From Methanoregula sp. (GTDB taxonomy: Archaea > Halobacteriota > Methanomicrobia > Methanomicrobiales > Methanospirillaceae): DNA of 12,253 nucleotides. Below the pieces are notes generated by a model. The model was not told the origin of the DNA. It saw nothing but the letters and a program-made list of their open reading frames with translations, and ran no database searches. A program made the translations under genes and the position numbers. Positions 6,302-12,253 of this stretch are shown here, in pieces (within the stretch, counting starts at the first letter, position 1; each line of letters opens with the position of its first letter). The stretch is taken from positions 1-12,253 of the forward strand of contig JAURZP010000248.1 of the NCBI GenBank assembly GCA_030653335.1, written 5' to 3'.

Positions 6302-8151
6302 AGCGTTACTTATCAGTAATCTCCCTTGATGATGCCCTTTCTCTCCTATCCCGCGAGTTTTCCTGTATCCCCTCATCAGTGCCAGTCCCGCTTGAAGGAG
6401 TGTGCGGCAGGATCACAAGTGGCCCCATCTTCGCCAGGTACTCGGTACCGGAGATCCACCTTGCCGCCATGGACGGCATCGCGGTCCGTAGCAGGGAGAC
6501 GATAGGAGCGTCCGAGCAGCACCCCCTCACTCTATCCAAAACTGCAAGAGTGAACACCGGTAACGTGGTGCCGCCCGAATACGATGCGGTCATCATGATC
6601 GAAGATGTCTGGGAAGCTGACGGCATCTATACGATTCGTAAGTCAGCTGCACCATGGCAGCATGTCCGCCCGGCCGGAGAAGACTTAGCCGAGTCTGAGA
6701 TGGTGATGCCGTCTTCTCACAGGATACGGGCGCACGAGATCGGGGCGCTTGCTACCTATGGGATCACCCATCCTGAAGTCATCACGGTCCGGGTGGGGCT
6801 CGTTCCCACGGGAAGCGAACTGGTTTTAGCTGGCACACGGCCGGCTCCCGGGCAGGTAGTGGAGAGCAACACCGTAATGGCAAAGGCCATGCTAAACGAG
6901 GCCGGGGCCACCTGCACCCGGTACCCGGTTGTTGAGGATAAGCCGGAGAAGATAAGGGATGCGATTGCAAACGCTGTACGGGAGAACGATATTGTCATTG
7001 TCTCGGCAGGTTCTTCAGCGGGAACAAAGGACTATACAGCAGACGTGATTGCAGAACTGGGCGAAGTGCTCGTTCACGGGGTAGCAATCAAGCCCGGCAA
7101 ACCGGTCATCATCGGCAGGATCGACAAAAAACCGGTCATCGGTCTGCCCGGCTACCCGCTCTCGGCTCTCACAGTCCTACGGGAGATTGTTCTCCCCTTC
7201 CTCCGGAATTACGGCCTTTTTATTCCGGAACCCGGTTGCATCCGGGCACAGATCACCACAGCAGTAGCAAAGGAGATCGGATCAGACGAGTTCGTGCTCT
7301 GCACGCTTGGAAAGGTGGGCAGTCGCTGGGTTGTCTCCCCGCAGTCAAAGGGAGCCGGCGTCCAGATGAGCGGCGTGCGGGCCAATGCGTACATCCGGGT
7401 TCCAAAAGCATCGGAGGGTTTCGACGCGGGCGGTGAGGTGGATGCCCGGCTGATGGTGCCGGCCTCCGAAGCGGCTAACGCTCTTCTCATCACCGGCAGC
7501 CACGACCCGGTGATCGACTATCTTGCCGATCTTATCCGCCCGCAGGGTATTACTCTACTCTCCACACATGCAGGCAGCATGGGGGGTATTCTTGCACTCA
7601 AAAAAGATGAGTGTCACGCGGCACCGACCCACCTTCTGGCAGATGACGGAAGTTACAACACCGCGTACCTGGAAAAATACCTGCCGGGAACCGATCTGGA
7701 TCTCGTGTGCATAGCAGAACGCCAGCAGGGAATAGTCTCGCGGGACGGTCTTTCATTCCGCGATCTCGCCAACCACACGTTCATCAACCGGCAGAGAGGC
7801 TCCGGCACCAGGATGCTCTTCGATTACGAGCTGAAAAAAGCCCGAATTGATCCCACTTTAATTCCGGGATACGAGCGGGAGGTGACTACCCATATCGCAG
7901 TCGCACTTGCGGTCAAGAGTGGTGAAGCGGACGCGGGTATGTGTGTATTCAGTGCCGCAAAAGCCCTCGGGCTACCGTTCGTGCCGGTTGCACAGGAGCG
8001 GTACGAACTTGCATTCAGGAAGGAACATGCAGACGATCCGCGCCTGTCAGCCCTGATAACAGCAATCCGATCTCCCGCATTCCGGGAGATTCTCAACCGG
8101 CTTGGGGGATATGAAACAGCAGAGACCGGTCAGCAGCGGGCGGTCCGGTAA
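6295..8151 (+). CDS. moeA: MoeA fused to a periplasmic-binding-protein-like domain
   Basis: A 618-residue protein with a GTG start inside the end of the first moeA. Residues 1 to about 390 are MoeA: AAMDGIAV (58-65; Asp60), GEDL (128-131), VGLVPTGSELV (167-177), VVESNTVMAKAML (188-200), VSAGSSAGTKDYT (235-247; Asp246), KPGKPV (266-271) and GLPGYPLSA (283-291). Residues about 391-612 form a solute-binding-protein-like domain (the type annotated as PBP-like or LysR substrate-binding) with ITGSHDPVIDYL, HAGSMGGILAL (425-435) and INRQRGSGTR (497-506), a likely anion-binding loop. No signal peptide is present, so it is cytosolic. The added domain probably binds the oxyanion substrate or senses Mo/W, by analogy with ModA-like folds. 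No DNA-binding domain is seen, so it is not itself a LysR regulator. It sits last in the moeA cluster, 217 bases before fwdG. Confidence 0.93.
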   Translation: MVKRYLSVISLDDALSLLSREFSCIPSSVPVPLEGVCGRITSGPIFARYSVPEIHLAAMDGIAVRSRETIGASEQHPLTLSKTARVNTGNVVPPEYDAVIMIEDVWEADGIYTIRKSAAPWQHVRPAGEDLAESEMVMPSSHRIRAHEIGALATYGITHPEVITVRVGLVPTGSELVLAGTRPAPGQVVESNTVMAKAMLNEAGATCTRYPVVEDKPEKIRDAIANAVRENDIVIVSAGSSAGTKDYTADVIAELGEVLVHGVAIKPGKPVIIGRIDKKPVIGLPGYPLSALTVLREIVLPFLRNYGLFIPEPGCIRAQITTAVAKEIGSDEFVLCTLGKVGSRWVVSPQSKGAGVQMSGVRANAYIRVPKASEGFDAGGEVDARLMVPASEAANALLITGSHDPVIDYLADLIRPQGITLLSTHAGSMGGILALKKDECHAAPTHLLADDGSYNTAYLEKYLPGTDLDLVCIAERQQGIVSRDGLSFRDLANHTFINRQRGSGTRMLFDYELKKARIDPTLIPGYEREVTTHIAVALAVKSGEADAGMCVFSAAKALGLPFVPVAQERYELAFRKEHADDPRLSALITAIRSPAFREILNRLGGYETAETGQQRAVR

Positions 8152-8272
8152 AGTTGTATCGTATTACGAGCAAACTGTCAGAGAATTTTGCATTTGATCA
8201 GCGGCCGCTCTCATTGCTCTGCCGGGATGAATACGGATAAGTTAACCACTAGTGTATCAAAAAAAGTTGAGT

Positions 8273-8303
8273 GTTAATTTTCAGAGATTAACCCGTTGTT
8301 AAT
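8273..8303. repeat. Alternating GTTAAT/ATTAAC half-sites upstream of the fwd operon, putative operator
   Basis: GTTAAT (8273-8278), ATTAAC (8287-8292) and GTTAAT (8298-8303) alternate in orientation, giving two perfect 6-bp inverted repeats with 8- and 5-base spacers. A palindromic GTTAAC lies at 8241-8246 and TTTAAC at 8313-8318. The array is 65-95 bases before the fwdG ATG, in or just upstream of the expected promoter. This is a plausible regulator-binding site, though A/T-rich composition alone can produce TTAA matches. The rest of 8152-8368 holds an AGCGGCCGCT palindrome at 8200-8209 and a possible TATA element (CTATAGA, about 8334-8340), and no gene. Confidence 0.42.
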
Positions 8304-8368
8304 TTAGAAATCTTTAACTAACTTGCTGAACAACTATAGAAATTACGACGACAAGTGTTGTGATACGC

Positions 8369-8632
8369 ATGGCGTTTTCTGTACATATTAACATGGAGCA
8401 ATGCACCGGTTGTGGCAACTGTGTCATTGCATGCCCGGTTGATGCCCTCGAGCTACATACCGTGGAACCGGCCAGCAAGGAGAAAATATATGCAGTCAAA
8501 AACGGCAAGTCCGTTCACCTTGATGTCAGGGCTGAACTCTGTGCCGGCTGCGGTGTCTGTGTCAATGCCTGCCCCTACGACGTGATCCGTCTCTCGGGAA
8601 GAGGAGATATGAGCGCCCTTTCCCAAGTCTGA
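8369..8632 (+). CDS. fwdG: Formylmethanofuran dehydrogenase ferredoxin subunit FwdG (2x[4Fe-4S])
   Basis: An 87-residue ferredoxin with two classic [4Fe-4S] sites: Cys12, 15, 18 and 22 (CTGCGNCVIACP) and Cys58, 61, 64 and 68 (CAGCGVCVNACP). Between them is an insert of about 30 residues (VEPASKEKIYAVKNGKSVHL). It passes electrons from the low-potential donor chain to the FwdB active site. Size, cluster spacing and position directly before fwdD fit FwdG. I preferred the ATG at 8369; an in-frame GTG at 8360 adds only three residues. No good Shine-Dalgarno sequence precedes either, and a possible TATA at about 8334-8340 would make the message leaderless or nearly so. The poly-ferredoxin FwdF is not in the window. 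Confidence 0.85.
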   Translation: MAFSVHINMEQCTGCGNCVIACPVDALELHTVEPASKEKIYAVKNGKSVHLDVRAELCAGCGVCVNACPYDVIRLSGRGDMSALSQV

Positions 8633-8645
8633 AGTGAGGAGTACC

Positions 8646-9053
8646 ATGACAAAAAACATTACCCTTAACCTGATCTCCGGAAGGACCATCCAGCAGGGCG
8701 TTGCAATCGAGAGCGGCAAAGAGAAGCCCTCGTACCGCACTGCCGCCGGCATCATTGAGATGGACGACGCTGATTTTAAGAGACTTGGCGTATGGAAGAA
8801 CACCAACGTAAAGGTCACCAGCGACCACGGCAGTGTCGTTGTCAAAGCCGTTGAATCCGCGCAGGGCCCAAACCCGGGCATTGCCTTTATCCCCATGGGG
8901 CCATGGGCAAATGCAATTATCGACCCCAACACCTACTCAACCGGGATGCCCACCTTCAAGGGAACTCCGGTTAAGATAGAGGTTGCAATCAACGAACCCA
9001 TTCTTCTCGGCATCGAACTGGTGCAGAAACAATGCGGGGTGAAAGTAGGATGA
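8646..9053 (+). CDS. fwdD: Formylmethanofuran dehydrogenase subunit D
   Basis: A 135-residue subunit with the molybdopterin-dinucleotide-binding fold that forms the C-terminal domain in single-chain relatives such as formate dehydrogenase; together with FwdB it holds the W/Mo-bispterin cofactor. Features seen: ITLNLISGRTIQQG (5-18), a beta-rich stretch VKVTSDHGSVVVKAV (55-69), and GIAFIPMGPWANAI (78-91) followed by YSTGMPTFKGTPVKIE, the conserved cofactor-contact region. I chose the ATG at 8646 because a GAGGAG ribosome site lies 5 bases before it; the in-frame GTG at 8634 overlaps that site. It begins 13 bases after fwdG and ends in an ATGA overlap with fwdB, so the two are coupled. Confidence 0.93.
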   Translation: MTKNITLNLISGRTIQQGVAIESGKEKPSYRTAAGIIEMDDADFKRLGVWKNTNVKVTSDHGSVVVKAVESAQGPNPGIAFIPMGPWANAIIDPNTYSTGMPTFKGTPVKIEVAINEPILLGIELVQKQCGVKVG

Positions 9054-10366
9054 CAAAGACAGTCACTGATGTAATCTGCCCCTTCTGCGGAACGCTCTGC
9101 GATGATATTGAAGTGGTTGTATCCGATGACGGCAAGCAGCTTTTAGAAGTCTTCAATGCCTGTGTGATCGGATCTGAAAAATTCCTGCACTCCCAGGCAA
9201 AGGACCGGGTCACCAAGCCCCGGATGCGCCAGGAAGACGGAAGCTGGAAGGATGTCAGCTACGATGAAGCTGCCGACTACACTGCCGCAATGCTGGCAAA
9301 GGCCAAAAAGCCCCTGATGTACGGCTGGTCCTCCACCAACTGCGAAGCGCAGAGTGTAGGCAACGAGATCGCCGAGATCTCACGGGCCTGCTGTGACAAT
9401 ACCGCAGCCGTCTGTCACGGCACCACCTTAATCGCCGTGCAGGATATCGGGCTCCCGACCTGTACCCTTGGCGAAGTCAAGAACCGTGCTGACAGAATCA
9501 TCTTCTGGGGATGCAACCCGGCACACGCCCACCCCCGGCACATGTCCCGGTACTCGATCTTCCCCCGCGGGTTCTTCACCGGCAAGGGACAGATGAGCCG
9601 CAAGATGGTTGTTGTAGACCCCCGTGTCACCGACACTGCCAAGATGGCTGATGTCCACATGCAGGTAGAGCAGGGCAAGGACTACGAACTTTTAAACGCA
9701 CTCCGCGTTGCCTTCCGGGGAGAGTGGCTCCCCGATGTGGTTGCAGGTATCCCAAAAGAGAAGATCAGGGAAGCTGCCGATATGATGAAGAGCGGACGCT
9801 TCGTTATCATCTTCTTCGGTATGGGTGTCACCCAGTCCCTCTCCAAGAACCACAACATCGACATCGCCATCGCAGTCACCAAGGACTTAAACGAGTACAC
9901 CAAGTGCTCAATCATGCCGATGCGGGGCCACTACAATGTGACCGGCTCCGGAGAAGTTTTCGCATGGCAGTTCGGGTTCCCCTACTCAATTGATCTCTCC
10001 CGTGGATTTGCACGCTATAACCCCGGCGACACGAGCTCGATCGATCTCCTCACCCGTGGCGAAGTGGACGCAATGTTCACCATAGGCAGCGACCCCGGTG
10101 CACACTTCCCGATCAGCGCAGTCAAGCCGATCGCCAACATGCCCTCGGTCTGCATCGACCCGCACATGACCCCGACCAGCGGAGTCTCCAAGCTTCACGT
10201 CCCGGTCGCCTTCAACGGTGTCGAGACCGGTGGCAACTGCTATCGTATGGACAACGTGCCAATCGACTGCCGCAAGGTTGTCGAACCACCGGCGGGCATG
10301 CTCACTGATGAGCAGTTCCTCGTCATGGTCCGTGACCGTTTGAAGAAGCTTAAGGGGGTTGCATAA
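9050..10366 (+). CDS. fwdB: Formylmethanofuran dehydrogenase catalytic subunit B (Cys type)
   Basis: A 438-residue catalytic subunit that reduces CO2 to formate at a W- or Mo-bispterin centre, after which formate passes to FwdA. The N-terminal [4Fe-4S] ligands are Cys10, 13, 17 (CPFCGTLCDD) and Cys38. The metal ligand should be Cys122 in AAVCHGTTL, encoded by TGT, so this is a cysteine and not a selenocysteine enzyme. It matches Cys118 in the Methanothermobacter wolfeii structure, as I recall it. IIFWGCNPAHAHPRHMSRY and VVVDPRVTDTA are conserved pterin-binding stretches. Sequence alone does not separate the Mo (Fmd) from the W (Fwd) isoenzyme, so the symbol follows convention. I chose the ATG at 9050 over an in-frame GTG at 9032; GGTGA lies 7 bases upstream. 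Two bases separate it from fwdA. Confidence 0.95.
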   Translation: MTKTVTDVICPFCGTLCDDIEVVVSDDGKQLLEVFNACVIGSEKFLHSQAKDRVTKPRMRQEDGSWKDVSYDEAADYTAAMLAKAKKPLMYGWSSTNCEAQSVGNEIAEISRACCDNTAAVCHGTTLIAVQDIGLPTCTLGEVKNRADRIIFWGCNPAHAHPRHMSRYSIFPRGFFTGKGQMSRKMVVVDPRVTDTAKMADVHMQVEQGKDYELLNALRVAFRGEWLPDVVAGIPKEKIREAADMMKSGRFVIIFFGMGVTQSLSKNHNIDIAIAVTKDLNEYTKCSIMPMRGHYNVTGSGEVFAWQFGFPYSIDLSRGFARYNPGDTSSIDLLTRGEVDAMFTIGSDPGAHFPISAVKPIANMPSVCIDPHMTPTSGVSKLHVPVAFNGVETGGNCYRMDNVPIDCRKVVEPPAGMLTDEQFLVMVRDRLKKLKGVA

Positions 10367-10368
10367 TC

Positions 10369-12081
10369 ATGTCAGAATTTATCATAAAAAACGGCCATGT
10401 CTTTGACCCGGTACAGGGCATCAATGGCGACAAGAAAGATATCGCAATCAAGGACGGAAAGATCACAGACAAGGTCGGTTCCGGTGCAAAGGTCATCGAT
10501 GCCTCCGGCAAGACCGTTATGGCCGGCGCAGTCGAGATCCACGCCCACATCGCAGGCCCGAAAGTGAACCTTGGCAGGATCTACCGGCCAGAGGACAAGC
10601 TCTTCAGCTGCACACCCACAAAGGGCATGGAGCGGATGGGCGGCGGGGCATCGATCCCAACCACTTTCAAGACCGGTTACGAGTATGCCAAGATGGGGTA
10701 CACAACCGCCATGGAAGCAGCCATGCCCCCCATGTTCGCCCGGCACGTGCACGAAGAGATCCGTGACACCCCGATCATCGATGAGGGTGCATTTCCGGTC
10801 TTTGGCAACAACTGGTTTGTCCTGGAATACCTCAAGAACCACGAAGTCGAGAACACTGCAGCCTATATCGCCTGGCTCCTCCGCGTTACCAAGGGGTACG
10901 CAGTCAAGGTCGTCAACCCCGGCGGCACGGAAGCCTGGGCCTGGGGACTGAACTGTCTCTCGGTCAATGATCCGGTCCCGTACTTTGACATCACTCCCGC
11001 AGAGATTGTCAAGGGACTCTTAGAGGCAAACGAGTATCTTGGTCTTCCGCACTCCATGCACATCCACCCAAACAACCTCGGGAACCCCGGATGCTACCAG
11101 ACCACGCTCGACACGCTCGCACTTGCCGAAGGCATGAAGGCGAAGAACAAGTTCGGCCGTGAATCGGTGATGCACTTAACCCACTCCCAGTTCCACTCCT
11201 ACAAGGGAACAAACTGGGGAGACTTTGAGTCGGGTGCAAAAGAGATCACCGACTACGTCAACCAGAACAAGAACATCACCATCGATACCGGTAACGTCAC
11301 CCTTGACGAAACCACCACGATGACTGCCGATGGTCCGTTTGAGCACCACTTAACCGGGCTCAACAACTTAAAATGGGCAAACTGTGATGTGGAACTCGAG
11401 ACCGCAGCCGGTGTCGTGCCGTACATCTACAGCCCAAGCATTTCCGTCTGTGCCATCCAGTGGGCAATTGGTCTTGAGATCCCGTTGATGATGAAAGACC
11501 CGATGCGCTGCTACATCACCACCGACCACCCGAATGCAGGACCGTTCACCCGGTACCCCCGCGTGATCAAGTGGCTCATGAGCAAGAAGGCCCGGGACAC
11601 CCAGATCAACGCGTTCAAGCACAAGGACAAGGTCCTCTCCCAGACCAGCATCGGAAGCCTTGACAAGGAGATCAGCCTCTACGAGCTCGCACAGATGACC
11701 CGTGCAGGCCCGGCAAAAACGCTGGGACTTGGTCACATGTGCGGCGGCTTAAAGCCCGGCATGGATGCCGATGTAGCGGTTTACAACTTCAACCCGGACA
11801 AGCCGGTTGCAAACCCCGATGACATTGAAACTGCGTTCTCACGCTGTGCCCATGTCTTTAAGAGCGGTGTCGAAGTCGTGAAGAACGGTGAGATCGTTGG
11901 CACCGGCCACAAGAGAACCCTCTGGGTGAATGTCAAGGTCAATGACAACCCGCAGGTGATGCGTGATATCAACGAGAAGTTCATCAAGTATTACAGCATG
12001 ACCCAGGCAAACTACGAAGCACTCGGGCACCACTTTGTCCCGAACCCGTATGCCTTAGAAGTTGATGCAACCCATGTGTAG
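10369..12081 (+). CDS. fwdA: Formylmethanofuran dehydrogenase subunit A, zinc amidohydrolase
   Basis: A 570-residue amidohydrolase-fold subunit that condenses formate, delivered by an internal tunnel from FwdB, with methanofuran to give formylmethanofuran. Visible elements: the N-terminal beta strands IIKNGHVFDP, the metal motif EIHAHIAGP (His58, His60), AVKVVNPGG with Lys180 as the likely carboxylated bridging lysine, HSMHIHPNN (His230, His232), MHLTHSQFHSY, and ITTDHPNAG with Asp386. These fall within one or two positions of the M. wolfeii residues I recall (Lys178, Asp385). The C-terminal LKPGMDADVAVYN is the usual closing sandwich. The length is normal and complete. It ends in TAG; the ribosome site GGTGAGG for fwdC overlaps that stop. 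Confidence 0.96.
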   Translation: MSEFIIKNGHVFDPVQGINGDKKDIAIKDGKITDKVGSGAKVIDASGKTVMAGAVEIHAHIAGPKVNLGRIYRPEDKLFSCTPTKGMERMGGGASIPTTFKTGYEYAKMGYTTAMEAAMPPMFARHVHEEIRDTPIIDEGAFPVFGNNWFVLEYLKNHEVENTAAYIAWLLRVTKGYAVKVVNPGGTEAWAWGLNCLSVNDPVPYFDITPAEIVKGLLEANEYLGLPHSMHIHPNNLGNPGCYQTTLDTLALAEGMKAKNKFGRESVMHLTHSQFHSYKGTNWGDFESGAKEITDYVNQNKNITIDTGNVTLDETTTMTADGPFEHHLTGLNNLKWANCDVELETAAGVVPYIYSPSISVCAIQWAIGLEIPLMMKDPMRCYITTDHPNAGPFTRYPRVIKWLMSKKARDTQINAFKHKDKVLSQTSIGSLDKEISLYELAQMTRAGPAKTLGLGHMCGGLKPGMDADVAVYNFNPDKPVANPDDIETAFSRCAHVFKSGVEVVKNGEIVGTGHKRTLWVNVKVNDNPQVMRDINEKFIKYYSMTQANYEALGHHFVPNPYALEVDATHV

Positions 12082-12091
12082 GTGAGGAAAA

Positions 12092-12253
12092 ATGGAAACA
12101 GTAACCATAACCATGAAAAACCCGCCCGCACTGTATCTCGAGGCGGACAATGTAACCCCCGATGGATTCGCAGGTAAGACTGCCGCCCAGATAGCCGAGC
12201 TCCATGTGCCTGAAGGAAACACCACTTCAACACTGGGCAAATATTTTGAGGTC
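12092..12253 (+). CDS. fwdC: Formylmethanofuran dehydrogenase subunit C, N-terminal part
   Basis: The first 54 codons of a gene that leaves the right edge. METVTITMKNPPALYLEADN, then DGFAGKTAAQIAELHVPEG and LGKYFEV fit the start of FwdC, which precedes a right-handed beta-helix of GxxGxxxG-type repeats related to the glutamate synthase alpha C-terminus. Those repeats lie outside the window. FwdC is a structural subunit that bridges FwdA and FwdB. The ATG at 12092 follows GGTGAGG by 4 bases and lies 10 bases after fwdA, so it belongs to the same operon. Confidence 0.88.
   Translation, partial: METVTITMKNPPALYLEADNVTPDGFAGKTAAQIAELHVPEGNTTSTLGKYFEV

Noticed and set aside
8152..8368. Intrinsic terminator after the second moeA
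   Set aside because: The AGCGGCCGCT palindrome at 8200-8209 has no T-run behind it, so I did not call a terminator.
9410..9420. Selenocysteine at the FwdB metal ligand
   Set aside because: The codon at the ligand position is TGT (Cys), with no in-frame TGA in fwdB.
10372..10842. 156-codon minus-strand frame inside fwdA
   Set aside because: Antisense to a highly conserved catalytic gene; the translation is Val/Asp/Gly-rich without domain features.
12079..12081. TAG at the end of fwdA as a pyrrolysine codon
   Set aside because: FwdA is already full length at 570 residues, and the fwdC ribosome site overlaps this stop.

Overview
The window comes from a hydrogenotrophic methanogenic archaeon, most likely of the order Methanomicrobiales (a Methanoregula-like genome would fit). 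The reasons are a formylmethanofuran dehydrogenase operon (fwdG-D-B-A-C), MoeA-type molybdopterin genes including an archaeal MoeA fused to a solute-binding domain, tightly overlapping genes, and an archaeal TATA box. The order is inferred from general resemblance, not from any search.

Left part (1-3344, all on the minus strand): an accessory, defence-like block. Reading in the direction of transcription, it holds an HsdM-type adenine-N6 DNA methyltransferase, a PD-(D/E)XK nuclease-like protein 15 bases behind it, a clear TATA box, a 46-residue very basic small protein, and a PIN-domain ribonuclease cut by the window edge. The PIN frame has no normal start: it is in frame with the small protein across one UGA, or one G in a run of five away from an ATG that overlaps the small gene's stop. 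No hsdS or hsdR is visible.

Middle (3385-8151): a minus-strand gene that reads as three DsrE/TusBCD-like sulfur-transfer domains in one chain. Across a 287-base gap, a plus-strand cluster diverges from it: a 58-residue four-cysteine protein, MoeA, and MoeA fused to a binding-protein-like domain. The three plus-strand genes overlap by 4 and 7 bases and should be one translation-coupled operon. Together they point to Mo/W-pterin cofactor maturation, with sulfur delivery as a possible contributor.

Right part (8152-12253): a 217-base intergenic region with alternating GTTAAT/ATTAAC half-sites, then the fwd operon: a 2x[4Fe-4S] ferredoxin subunit, the FwdD cofactor-binding subunit, the FwdB catalytic Mo/W subunit (cysteine rather than selenocysteine type), the FwdA zinc amidohydrolase, and the start of FwdC. 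The enzyme carries out the first step of methanogenesis, reducing CO2 and fixing it as formylmethanofuran. The upstream MoeA pair plausibly makes its metal cofactor.
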